This document shows positions 42,920-50,822 of a stretch of 64,000 nt of DNA, in pieces. Each line of letters opens with the position of its first letter. The stretch's first letter is position 1. The stretch comes from Aedoeadaptatus coli (GTDB lineage Bacteria; Bacillota; Clostridia; Tissierellales; Peptoniphilaceae), in contig NZ_OPYI01000003.1 of NCBI RefSeq assembly GCF_900343085.1, forward strand, positions 62,001 through 126,000, written 5' to 3'. The notes under the pieces are model-generated. The model was given only the letters and a program-made list of their open reading frames with translations. It searched no databases and was not told the DNA's origin. Made by a program: the position numbers and the translations under genes.

Positions 42920-43387
42920 TTAAAAAAGCGGAATTTCACCATCATAGTTTTCTGCTTTTTCCAATAGCGGTCCTTTAGCTCCCATCGTAAACGCGATGTC
43001 GCTACTGCGGATAGAAAGCAGCTCCATTCCGTGTCTCACCTTCAAAAAATCCATCATTTTCTTCGTAAGAAGAATTTGCCCCTCCTGTGAAATTTCTACC
43101 CAGCAGTAGGAACGTCCCTTGTATTTGATAAATTCGCCAGAACCTGCTGAGTAGTCAAGCAACGGTGGAGTATCGTCCAAAATGTGACCAAGTTTTGACG
43201 GATGCAAAAGGCCTTTCCGAGTGACGCAGAAGCCACCGGTAATCTTACTTCCGGTAAAAAGATATACTTTTCCTTCATCTGCAATGTGATATTCTTCCAT
43301 TGCCTGCGGTGGAATACGCAATGTTCCATCCGTCCGAATGAGTGATTTCCCGAAAATAAATTTTCCCCCCTTATTCATTTGTGGCAT
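42920..43387 (-). CDS. AbrB-like/tandem swapped-hairpin hypothetical protein
   Basis: I know this only as a hypothetical family. The 155-residue protein has two similar halves, each with a DGTLRIPPQAMEEYHIADEG-like and EGQILLTKKMMDFLKVRHG-like stretch that matches the beta-hairpin core of AbrB/SpoVT-type DNA-binding domains, and SGGFCVTRKG. A regulator or nucleic-acid binder is a guess. The start has AGGAGG 8 nt upstream. It was brought by the 865-bp insertion and follows the end of a truncated gene. Confidence 0.6.
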   Translation of the reverse strand: MPQMNKGGKFIFGKSLIRTDGTLRIPPQAMEEYHIADEGKVYLFTGSKITGGFCVTRKGLLHPSKLGHILDDTPPLLDYSAGSGEFIKYKGRSYCWVEISQEGQILLTKKMMDFLKVRHGMELLSIRSSDIAFTMGAKGPLLEKAENYDGEIPLF

Positions 43388-43453
43388 AAAAACACCTCCT
43401 GAAATCCTGATTTAACACTGTCATACTTTCATCACGTAAATCCATCAACAGCC

Positions 43454-43602
43454 TCATTCTCCACGTCTTTTCTTCTTTTTTGGCTTTGGCAATTCCTCGT
43501 ACATCGCCGACAGCAAGCCACATAGCTTCTCCCTGTTATCAACTTCCTCAACCAGCAGCATTTCCTTTGCCCCTGTGTAAGGAAGTTCAAACTTCGGACA
43601 AC
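43454..43602 (-). pseudogene. C-terminal fragment of a foreign gene
   Basis: A frame runs from the insertion junction to TGA at 43454 and reads as normal protein: PKFELPYTGAKEMLLVEEVD, then NREKLCGLLSAMYEEL and a basic end PKPKKKKRRGE. It has no start, so it is the tail of a gene cut off when the segment moved. I do not recognise the family. Confidence 0.5.
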
Positions 43603-44285
43603 TTCGCTAAAAATTCCAAGGTCATGGCCATCATATTGGTGGTCACCACATGGGAGGTTCCTTCGATGATTTCAAACACGAGAGGCGCGGTGTTTTCGTG
43701 TTCGTCTTTTATTTTTTCGTAGTAATTCTTTTGATAGACGGGATTCACCACATCGTCCAGCTCGCCGTTTAACATGCAAATGGCTTTATCTTTGTGCTTC
43801 GAGATGTGGTTCATGGGATCGTAGGCCTGCGCCGCTTCTTTGTAAGGGGCGATGGCCAAAGGCGTCCAGTCGCCCAGGCCGTTTAAGGCCAAGACCCCCG
43901 CCACTTCATCCCGCGCCAAGAGGCCCATGGCGGTCATGCCGCCCATGGAGTGACCCGCCACCAGGATTTTTTTCTCGGGAAAGCGGGCGCGGACGCAAGC
44001 GAGGATGACGTCGAATTCCTTCATGTTTTCGATGACCACTTCCGGAAGCTTTTTGATGTCTTCGTAGTCCCAACTGCCCCGGGCGCCGTGAAGGGCTTCT
44101 TCCACGACGAGGACGGGATAATCCGCCGCCGCCCAAATGCTCGCCCGGAAGCGGGAGCTTTCCACGTCGGAGCCCCAGCCGTGGTAGTAGATGATGACTT
44201 TGTCTTTGGCCTCGGCCTCGGGCAAGACCCAGAGCACGGGAATGGATCCCGCCGCGGCCATTTCTTCTTTTACGTGTAAGTACAT
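43587..44285 (-). CDS. Alpha/beta hydrolase (dienelactone hydrolase-like), altered C-terminus
   Basis: A 232-residue protein with GHSMGG (nucleophile elbow), an acidic residue in NGELDDVVNP and a His in GTSHVVT, giving a complete Ser-Asp-His triad. YYHGWGSD supplies the oxyanion region. The substrate is unknown. The last residues KLSEV come from foreign DNA; the original end (NMSGESLYDIMIC) is still readable 865 bp away. The triad is untouched, so activity may persist. It follows ung in the operon with 1 nt spacing. Confidence 0.82.
   Translation of the reverse strand: MYLHVKEEMAAAGSIPVLWVLPEAEAKDKVIIYYHGWGSDVESSRFRASIWAAADYPVLVVEEALHGARGSWDYEDIKKLPEVVIENMKEFDVILACVRARFPEKKILVAGHSMGGMTAMGLLARDEVAGVLALNGLGDWTPLAIAPYKEAAQAYDPMNHISKHKDKAICMLNGELDDVVNPVYQKNYYEKIKDEHENTAPLVFEIIEGTSHVVTTNMMAMTLEFLAKLSEV
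43603..43652. repeat. 50-bp direct repeat, right copy
   Basis: Identical to 42738-42787. It is in use as part of the current hydrolase gene. Confidence 0.95.
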
Positions 44286-44286
44286 A

Positions 44287-44943
44287 TTACCTCCAGTCCA
44301 CAGGCACCTCGCCCATGGCTTCTAAATACGCATTGGTCCTCGAAAAACATTTGGAGCCGAAAAAGCCTCGGTAGGCGGACAGAGGCGAAGGGTGGGGCGA
44401 TTGGATGATGCGGTGGGCGGGATTTTTTATGAGGCGCTTTTTGCTCCGGGCGTGGGCGCCCCACAAGAGAAAGACCATGGGCCGCTCACGCTCGCCCAAA
44501 AGGGACACGACTTTGTCCGTAAAGATTTCCCAGCCGATTTTTCCGTGGCTCATGGGCTGCGACCGCCGCACGGTCAAGGTGGTGTTTAAAAGGAGCACCC
44601 CTTCTTTCGCCCAGGAAGTTAAATCGCCGCTTTCGCGGATGATGCCAAGATCGTCTTTTAATTCTTTGTAGATGTTGACGAGAGAGGGCGGCAGGGGAAA
44701 ATCCGCCGGCACGGAAAAGCTCATGCCCTGGGCCTGTCCCGGCCCGTGGTAGGGATCCTGGCCCAAGAGAAGCACCTTTGTGTCGTGAAAGGAGGTGAGG
44801 CGCATGGCGCGAAAAATCGCCTCAGCCTCGGGATAGATGGTTTGGGTTTTGTATTCTTCGATTAAGAGACGGCGCAAGTCCTTGTAATAGGGCTTTTCCA
44901 TTTCCTCTTTCAATAAATCGTCCCAGTCGTTTGCAAATGTCAC
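44287..44943 (-). CDS. ung: Uracil-DNA glycosylase
   Basis: A 218-residue enzyme with LLGQDPYHGPGQAQGMSFSV (active-site Asp and water-activating loop) and HPSPLSAYRGFFG (Leu intercalation loop), family 1 UDG. It removes uracil from DNA, consistent with the dUMP-generating deaminase nearby on the chromosome. Confidence 0.96.
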   Translation of the reverse strand: MTFANDWDDLLKEEMEKPYYKDLRRLLIEEYKTQTIYPEAEAIFRAMRLTSFHDTKVLLLGQDPYHGPGQAQGMSFSVPADFPLPPSLVNIYKELKDDLGIIRESGDLTSWAKEGVLLLNTTLTVRRSQPMSHGKIGWEIFTDKVVSLLGERERPMVFLLWGAHARSKKRLIKNPAHRIIQSPHPSPLSAYRGFFGSKCFSRTNAYLEAMGEVPVDWR

Positions 44944-44960
44944 ATGCTCCTCTTTCTATT

Positions 44961-46298
44961 CTACATGGAAAACAGTTCCGTCAAAAAGCGCTTGGCCTTT
45001 CGGCGAATAAACTTCTGTAAATCTCCGGCACATTCCGGCAAAAGGAAGAGAATCAAATGATCCCCTTCTTTTAAGACAGTCTTGCCCTTCGGCAGGACGC
45101 TCTTTCCCTTCCGCTCGATGCCGCCGATCAAAAAGCCTTCGGAAAGTTCCAAAGATTCGATGGTTTTGCCCGTGGCGTAGACGTCTTCGCTCAAGACGAT
45201 TTCATAGATTTCCAAGGAGCCGGGAAACAGGTGCAGGGAGATTTCCGGCGGGCCGAAGAGATTGTTTTTGATCTGTTGAGACACGAGAAGCTCTCCGGAG
45301 AATATGCCGCCGGTGTGGGCCACGTCCACGACCCGCATGTAGCGCTCGTCTTTTAAGCACAGGGCCACGTGGTTTTGGCCCGCATCCCGCGCCGCCGTGG
45401 CCACGAGGAAATTGTCTGCGTCGTCGTCGGAGGCGGCGATAAAGCCGTCGTAAGCCGCCACGTCCACGTCTTCCATGGCTTCGGTGACGGGCCGATCGAT
45501 GACGTAGTTGACGCCGTAGGGATAGCGCCTCCCTCTGGAAAGAAGCAGGGTGTCCGCTTCTTTGGCCAGGGCCGCTTCGATGCTTTGGGCGCCCTTGCCG
45601 TCGCCGAAAACCAAAAAGCGCCGCTTGCGCTCCAGGCTTTCGAAGACGTCCACTCGGGCGTAGCGCCGGCGGAAGCGGCCCACGGCCTCGGTGCTGCCCA
45701 CCAGGCGCAGCACGTCGTCGGCTTCGATGGCGGTATTGCCCTTGGGCACGATGACTTTTCCGCCCCGCCGAATGGTGACGAGGACCAATTCTTCCAAGGC
45801 GCCGATGTTTTTTACCCGCCGACCCACAAAGGCCGGATTGTCTGCCACGTCGATTTTTACCATGGCCGAGTCGAAGTTTTCGAAAATTTCCGTCTGCATG
45901 CCCGCCTCTTCGTAAAAGAAGTGGTGGATGCGGCCGGCCAGGATTTCGCCGTAGTCGTAGACGAAGTCGATGCCGAAGGTGGATTTGGTTTTTTCGAGAA
46001 GCCGCCCCAGGGCGCTGTCGTAGCTGATGAAGTGAATGGGCGCGCCCCGCTTTGAGAGCAAGCTCGCCAAGGCCAGGGCGCGATTGGAATCGTCGCAAAA
46101 GACAAAGGCGTCGGTCGTATCAAAATCCATGGCCAAGACATCGTCTTCGTCTTCGTAAAAATGAGCGTGAAAATCCCGCAGGGCTTTTTTCACTTGTTTT
46201 TCCCTGCGAATGAGAAATTCCACCGTGTGGTGTTCCCGGACCAGGGCCTGCGCCAAGAGCCTGGAGCCTGCGCCGGTTCCGATCATGGTAATGTGCAT
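44961..46298 (-). CDS. Divergent TrkA-type potassium regulator (second copy)
   Basis: A 445-residue protein of the TrkA layout: two Rossmann/TrkA-C units (about residues 1-215 and 220-445). The first nucleotide loop reads IGTGAGSRLL in place of the GxGxxG form, and the acidic residue that binds the ribose in classical TrkA is replaced by an Arg pair (LIRREK). The second Rossmann unit (FGDGKGAQSIEAAL) is also degenerate. It is next to trkH and trkA, so it probably forms part of the same uptake complex with altered or lost NAD(H) sensing. Confidence 0.72.
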   Translation of the reverse strand: MHITMIGTGAGSRLLAQALVREHHTVEFLIRREKQVKKALRDFHAHFYEDEDDVLAMDFDTTDAFVFCDDSNRALALASLLSKRGAPIHFISYDSALGRLLEKTKSTFGIDFVYDYGEILAGRIHHFFYEEAGMQTEIFENFDSAMVKIDVADNPAFVGRRVKNIGALEELVLVTIRRGGKVIVPKGNTAIEADDVLRLVGSTEAVGRFRRRYARVDVFESLERKRRFLVFGDGKGAQSIEAALAKEADTLLLSRGRRYPYGVNYVIDRPVTEAMEDVDVAAYDGFIAASDDDADNFLVATAARDAGQNHVALCLKDERYMRVVDVAHTGGIFSGELLVSQQIKNNLFGPPEISLHLFPGSLEIYEIVLSEDVYATGKTIESLELSEGFLIGGIERKGKSVLPKGKTVLKEGDHLILFLLPECAGDLQKFIRRKAKRFLTELFSM

Positions 46299-46307
46299 AG
46301 TTCACTC

Positions 46308-47762
46308 CTAATTCATGTAACGATGGCCCCGTTGGGGAGCGAAGAGGGCGAGGATGGTGAAAAATTCCAATCGCCCCATGAGCATAAGGGACGAAAAGAG
46401 CAGCTTATACCCCGGCGCAAATTCCACAAAGGTGTTGGTGGGCCCGACGCCGGAAAATCCCGGCCCTACATTGGACAGACAGGTTAAACAGCCGGAAAAG
46501 GCCGTGAGAAAGTCTACCCCGGAGGTGGCCGTCAGCGCCGTGGAGACGGCGAGAAGAATAATATAGACGCAGATAAAGGCCACGATGCCGAAGATCACTT
46601 GATCTTCCACGATTTTTCCGTTGATGCGAATGGGCATAATGGCGTTGGGGTGAATGCTCTTGAAAATTTCCCGCTTCACGATCTTCCACAGGACCAAAAT
46701 ACGAATCATCTTCATCCCCCCGGCGGTGGAGCCTGCGCAGGAGCCGAAAAAGTACAGTACCAGCAAGATGCATTTGCTGAAGCCCGGCCACTGATCGTAA
46801 TCCGATGAGGCGAAGCCCGAAGTGGAAATAATGCTGGTGACCTGAAAGAGGGATTCCCTTAAGCCGAGGCCAACGGTCATTTCATTCGATAGAACCAAAT
46901 TCAGGGCGATCAACACGACGGCGCCGCCGATGATTTTAAAATAGGGGCGGTACTCTTCATCTAAAAACATCTCCCGCCAATGGCCGCCCACGGCCCGGGA
47001 ATAGAGGCTGAAGTTTGTGCCGCAAATGATCATAAACACGGACATAATAATTAAAATGGCGGAATTGTCGATGTAGGCGGCGCAGGAATTGGCGTGGGAG
47101 GAAAAGCCCCCGGTGCCCACGACGCCCAGGGTGTGGATGACCGCGTCGAAGACGTTCATGCCGGCGAAATACAGAAGCACGAAGAGGACGACGGTGATAA
47201 ATAAGTAGATTTTATAAAGGGCCTTGGCCGTGTCCTTCATGCGGGGTTCCACTTTCCCTGCCACGGGACCCGGCGTCTCCGCCTTGAAAATGCGAAAGCC
47301 GTTGGTCCCCACCCGCGGCAAAAGGGCCAGGGTAAAGACCAAGATCCCCATGCCGCCGATCCAGTGGGTCATGCTGCGCCACAAGACGATGCTCTTGTCG
47401 ATGGCCTCCACATTGGGTATGACCGAAGCGCCGGTTGTCGTAAAGCCCGAGACGGTTTCAAAGAGGGCGTCGATGTAATTGGGCGTGCCGCCGCCTAAGT
47501 AAATGGGCACAGCGCCGAGAAGGGAGGCGACGATCCATCCCACGGCCACGATAAACAGGCCGTCGCGGCCCCGAATGCGCTCTTCTTTTCGCGGCATGAA
47601 AAACAACAGGGCGCCGACGATGAGCGCCAGGGCCATGGCGATAATAAAGGCTTTTGTGCTGCCCTCTCCGTGGCAGACGGCGTAGAGAAGAGGCGGCATG
47701 AGAAACGCCCCTTCCACCATTAAAAGGGCGCCTAATACATTAAACGCCGCTCCAAAGTTCAT
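46308..47762 (-). CDS. trkH: Trk potassium transporter, TrkH subunit
   Basis: A 484-residue membrane protein with the four pore-loop units of the Trk/Ktr/HKT family. Selectivity glycines are seen in TVSGFTTTGASV, LGVVGTGGFSSHAN, ISTSGFASSDY and LSNVGPGFSGVG. It is the potassium-conducting subunit. It overlaps trkA by 23 bp. Confidence 0.93.
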   Translation of the reverse strand: MNFGAAFNVLGALLMVEGAFLMPPLLYAVCHGEGSTKAFIIAMALALIVGALLFFMPRKEERIRGRDGLFIVAVGWIVASLLGAVPIYLGGGTPNYIDALFETVSGFTTTGASVIPNVEAIDKSIVLWRSMTHWIGGMGILVFTLALLPRVGTNGFRIFKAETPGPVAGKVEPRMKDTAKALYKIYLFITVVLFVLLYFAGMNVFDAVIHTLGVVGTGGFSSHANSCAAYIDNSAILIIMSVFMIICGTNFSLYSRAVGGHWREMFLDEEYRPYFKIIGGAVVLIALNLVLSNEMTVGLGLRESLFQVTSIISTSGFASSDYDQWPGFSKCILLVLYFFGSCAGSTAGGMKMIRILVLWKIVKREIFKSIHPNAIMPIRINGKIVEDQVIFGIVAFICVYIILLAVSTALTATSGVDFLTAFSGCLTCLSNVGPGFSGVGPTNTFVEFAPGYKLLFSSLMLMGRLEFFTILALFAPQRGHRYMN

Positions 47763-49122
47763 TGAACAGGCCTCCTGATTCCGAATTGTAGAAGTATTCT
47801 TTCATGGCGTGGACATTTTCGTGTTTGCAGAAGACGATGATCCGATCACCCTTTCTCAAACAGGAGCGGCCGTTGGGAATGATCACGTCTTGGCCGCGCA
47901 CGATGACGGCGATGAGTATGCCCTTGGGAAGGGACAAATCGGCCAGGGACGTATCCAAAACCTCTAAATCGTCGTCCAGCTGAATTTCCGCCACTTCCAT
48001 ATTGCCGTCGTACATGAGGCTGATGGCCAGGGCGTCTTTGCCCCGAATCAACTTCAAAATCAAAGACGCCGTAATAAAGCTGGGATTAAAGGTGGCGTCC
48101 AAGTTCAGTCGGTCCAGTACGTTGATGAAATTCACCCGGGAAATCTTGGCCACGGATTTCGTAATGCCCTCTTCCTTCATGGACAGGGCCATTAAAATAT
48201 TGGTTTCGTCGATGCCCGTGGCACCGATAAAGGCGTCGTAGGACTTGATCACTTCTTCTTCCAACACATTAAAGTCCGTGCCGTCGCCGTGAATCACTAC
48301 GGCATCGGGATGGCGCTCTTTCAAGGACACGGCCTTGTCGTGATCCTTTTCGATGACCAACACGTCGATGTTATCCTCTAATAAAAGGCTGCACAGGTAA
48401 TCCCCGAGCTTGCCGCCTCCTAAGATCATAACGCTCTTCGTGGCCTTGACCGCCGTCACCTTGGAGTGGTCCCGGTCGAAGGCGTCGATGTTTTTTCGCG
48501 CCCCGATAACCAGAATCACGTCGTTTTCTTTGAGCTGGGTGTTGCCGTCGGGAATAAAAGTGTAGCCCCGGCGGGAGACGGCGGCGATAAGAAGATTGTC
48601 GAAATTTTCCAGGTCCATGAGCTTTTTGTTCACAAACTCTTTTTCCTGCCCCACGTTAAATTCCACGAGCTTGACCTTGCCGCCGGCAAATTCGTCGCTC
48701 ATAAGGGAGTACTTCTTCAGCAGGTATTTTTCGATGGCCATGGCCGCCGCCCGCTCCGGATTGATGACGTAGTCGATGTCCAACTCCTCTTTGATCAGGC
48801 GGATCTGGGAGTGGTACTCGGGATTTCGAATGCGGGCGATGGCGCTTTTGCAACCGAGCTTTTTGGCGATGCTCGTAATCAATACATTGGATTCGTCGCT
48901 GGTCACCGTGCCGATGATTAAATCGTAGTTTTGAATGTCCAGTTCCCTGAGAATATTAAAATCCAGAGCATTTCCCAAGACCGTCAACACGTCCAGCTCG
49001 TTGTTTACCTTTTGGATCACCCGAGGATCGTTGTCCAGCACGGTGATCTCGATGTTTTCTTCTACTAAAGCGCGGGCGAGGCGCATGCCTAATTTTCCGC
49101 CGCCGACGATCAGGGCGCGCAT
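47740..49122 (-). CDS. trkA: Trk potassium transporter, TrkA subunit
   Basis: A 460-residue protein with two Rossmann domains (IVGGGKLGMRLARAL and ILGGGKLGDYLCSLL, each followed by the acidic NAD-binding residue in VLDND and VIEKD) and two TrkA-C domains. It gates TrkH in response to nucleotides. It is the intact, canonical TrkA of the pair flanking trkH. Confidence 0.94.
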   Translation of the reverse strand: MRALIVGGGKLGMRLARALVEENIEITVLDNDPRVIQKVNNELDVLTVLGNALDFNILRELDIQNYDLIIGTVTSDESNVLITSIAKKLGCKSAIARIRNPEYHSQIRLIKEELDIDYVINPERAAAMAIEKYLLKKYSLMSDEFAGGKVKLVEFNVGQEKEFVNKKLMDLENFDNLLIAAVSRRGYTFIPDGNTQLKENDVILVIGARKNIDAFDRDHSKVTAVKATKSVMILGGGKLGDYLCSLLLEDNIDVLVIEKDHDKAVSLKERHPDAVVIHGDGTDFNVLEEEVIKSYDAFIGATGIDETNILMALSMKEEGITKSVAKISRVNFINVLDRLNLDATFNPSFITASLILKLIRGKDALAISLMYDGNMEVAEIQLDDDLEVLDTSLADLSLPKGILIAVIVRGQDVIIPNGRSCLRKGDRIIVFCKHENVHAMKEYFYNSESGGLFNELWSGV

Positions 49123-49123
49123 A

Positions 49124-49378
49124 TCAGATCCCGTCCTTTTTTTCGGCGGCTTTTTTGGCCGCTTTCGCCCGCTTTAATTTTTCGGGGGTAATGTCGTTTC
49201 CCTCTTCGTCCACGACCTTTGTATTTAAAAGCTGTTGACGAAAGCCTTCGCGAAAGATTTTCAAATAGGCTTTTCTCAACCGATCTCTTTCCGCCACCTC
49301 TTCGTCGGTGAGCTGACGTACCTTGGCCTCGTGAGCCAATTCGTTAATACGTTTTAAAAGTTCATCCATGTTTTCCAA
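49124..49378 (-). CDS. ynzC: YnzC/DUF896 family protein
   Basis: The family core is DELLKRINELAHEAKVR and LRKAYLKIFREGFRQQLLNT, typical of DUF896. An upstream extension to 49615 is out-of-family and I reject it. TTG at 49378 has AAGGAGG with 5-nt spacing, giving 84 residues; ATG 49369 is the alternative. The tail is basic. YnzC has been linked to the SOS/regulatory network in Bacillus only loosely. It leads the trkA operon. Confidence 0.88.
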   Translation of the reverse strand: MENMDELLKRINELAHEAKVRQLTDEEVAERDRLRKAYLKIFREGFRQQLLNTKVVDEEGNDITPEKLKRAKAAKKAAEKKDGI

Positions 49379-49400
49379 GGCGACCTCCTTATTCAAATTC

Positions 49401-49428
49401 TTGTATTTTCGACTCGGTATAGTACAAT
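49401..49428. promoter_or_regulatory. Overlapping divergent promoters of ynzC and the 49450 gene
   Basis: Plus strand: TTGTAT-16-TACAAT. Minus strand: TTGTAC-16-TACAAG read through the same bases. The -10 box of each is the complement of the -35 box of the other, so both RNA polymerases compete for the same DNA. Confidence 0.65.
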
Positions 49429-49449
49429 AAACGGGAAGGATGTGACACC

Positions 49450-49974
49450 ATGATTCGATGCACCATGCGAGCGACATCTCGCCCGCCGGCCGCCATGGCC
49501 TATGCTTTTTACGACGCGGACGGTTTAAAAATTTTACACAACAAGGACGATGCTCTCGTCGACCGATTCGACTACATCCTCCGCGAACTTCCCATGATAC
49601 CCTATACTTTATCACTAATTGATGCCGATGGAAACGAGCGTTTTCGCCTGGAGCGAAAAACGCCGCCTCCCTTTCAAACCCACGCCTTTCAACTGTCCTT
49701 TGACGACGAGGTCGTGGACTTTTTCGAAGACAAGGCCCGCTTCTCCCTTCCCAATCTCAGTTTTATCTACCGCGAGAAGAAATACGACATTGTGGGCTTT
49801 GTCAGAAACCGGGAATTTTTCATCGAAGAAGACGAATTAAAGCTCATGTCCATGACCGCAAGCCCCGTCGCCGGCGGCAAGGAATACGCCGTGGCCATTT
49901 ACGAAGACGCCCTTCCCTTGGCGGTGTACTTCGCCGCAGTGATTATTATGGATATTTGTTTCCACAATTACTAA
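49450..49974 (+). CDS. Hypothetical protein, beta-rich
   Basis: I do not recognise the family. The 174-residue product alternates short hydrophobic strands and polar turns (IPYTLSLIDADGNERFRLER, LSFIYREKKYDIVGFVRNRE) and ends with a hydrophobic stretch (LAVYFAAVIIMDICFH) that could be a membrane segment. The pattern recalls LURP-one/tubby-like folds, but this is a guess. The start has AAGGA 9-10 nt upstream. It precedes the hexapeptide-repeat gene by 15 nt. Confidence 0.6.
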   Translation: MIRCTMRATSRPPAAMAYAFYDADGLKILHNKDDALVDRFDYILRELPMIPYTLSLIDADGNERFRLERKTPPPFQTHAFQLSFDDEVVDFFEDKARFSLPNLSFIYREKKYDIVGFVRNREFFIEEDELKLMSMTASPVAGGKEYAVAIYEDALPLAVYFAAVIIMDICFHNY

Positions 49975-49989
49975 AGAAACGAGGTTGTT

Positions 49990-50349
49990 ATGACATATAC
50001 GGAAAAAGACCATGTAAGGATTAAAGCAGGCGCCGCAGTGGATCCCTCGGCGAAAATTTCAGGCACCGCCGATTCCCCGGCAATCATCGGCGAATACGCC
50101 GTCGTCGAAGCGGGTGCGGAAATTAAGGGCGCATCCATCGGCGCCTACGCCACGGTGAAGGGCGGCGTGTCCGCAGGTGAAGGGGTGTATGTGGGCGATT
50201 TCGCTATTCTCGAAGAAAACACCCGCCTCCCCGACGGCGCCAAGGTGCCTTCCCGTGCCGTGGCCGAGGGGGATCCCTTCTCCATCGTGCGGGGCCTCAC
50301 CAAGGAAGAACTGGATGCAGCCAAAGCCCGCGCTAGCGAAGGCCTTTAA
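49990..50349 (+). CDS. Left-handed beta-helix hexapeptide-repeat protein
   Basis: A 119-residue protein built of hexapeptide turns (IIGEYAVVEAGAEIKG, ASIGAYATVKGGVSAG, VYVGDFAILEENTRL) and a short helical end with PSRAVAEGDPFSIVRGL. It resembles gamma-carbonic anhydrase or acyltransferase stubs, but the zinc His set is not visible, so enzyme function is doubtful. It converges on tadA with a 17-bp overlap. Confidence 0.7.
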   Translation: MTYTEKDHVRIKAGAAVDPSAKISGTADSPAIIGEYAVVEAGAEIKGASIGAYATVKGGVSAGEGVYVGDFAILEENTRLPDGAKVPSRAVAEGDPFSIVRGLTKEELDAAKARASEGL

Positions 50350-50773
50350 AAAAAGACTGCATGAGGGCGCGGCACTTTTCGGCGCAGACGCCCTCGGTAA
50401 CATCGACGCTGTGATTAAAGGCGCGAAAGGCCGCGAGATTCACTACGCTTCCCGCCGCGCCGAAGCGGGGATTGTCGGTGCCGATAATGAGCCGCTCGAT
50501 GCGGCTGTTTAATATGGCCCCCATGCACATGGGGCAGGGCTCCACGGTGACGTAGAGATCGCCGCCGATGCGCCAGCCCTCCGTGGCCTCATCGGCCGCC
50601 TTTAAGGCCATTATCTCCGCGTGGTGCGTGGCGCTTTCGTCGGTCTCCGTTCGGTTGTGGCCCCGGCCGATAATCGCGCCGTCTCTCACGATGACGCAGC
50701 CGATGGGCACTTCCCCTAAATCGTAGGCCTTCTTCGCCTCTTTCAGGGCTTCGTTCATATAATACGAATCCAT
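50333..50773 (-). CDS. tadA: tRNA-specific adenosine deaminase TadA
   Basis: The deaminase has HHAEIMAL (zinc His and catalytic Glu) and EPCPMCMGAIL (zinc Cys pair). It makes inosine at position 34 of tRNA-Arg. ATG 50773, seven nt after AAAGGGG, is a better start than ATG 50779, giving 146 residues. Confidence 0.92.
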   Translation of the reverse strand: MDSYYMNEALKEAKKAYDLGEVPIGCVIVRDGAIIGRGHNRTETDESATHHAEIMALKAADEATEGWRIGGDLYVTVEPCPMCMGAILNSRIERLIIGTDNPRFGAAGSVVNLAAFRAFNHSVDVTEGVCAEKCRALMQSFFKGLR

Positions 50774-50822
50774 TCCCATTCCCCTTTCTTACCTTCTATC
50801 CTACCACGGAAAGGAGCATTTA

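Larger units (their letters stand above)
42788..43652. mobile_element. 865-bp foreign insertion with 50-bp terminal duplication
   Basis: The segment interrupts the hydrolase-ywlC junction and is bounded by a 50-bp exact direct repeat, one copy inside it. It carries an AbrB-like gene and the C-terminal end of another gene. It has no visible terminal inverted repeats or transposase. Its lower GC and different composition agree with foreign origin. The 50-bp duplication is far longer than IS target duplications, so recombination or integration of a circle is more likely. Confidence 0.7.

Noticed and set aside
45202-46098. 298-codon Arg/Gly-rich frame in the TrkA-like gene
   Set aside because: It is a GC-rich shadow frame on the same strand; the TrkA frame has clear domains.
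49379-49615. N-terminal extension of the ynzC frame
   Set aside because: It crosses the divergent promoter and the start of the opposite gene, and the family begins near TTG 49378.
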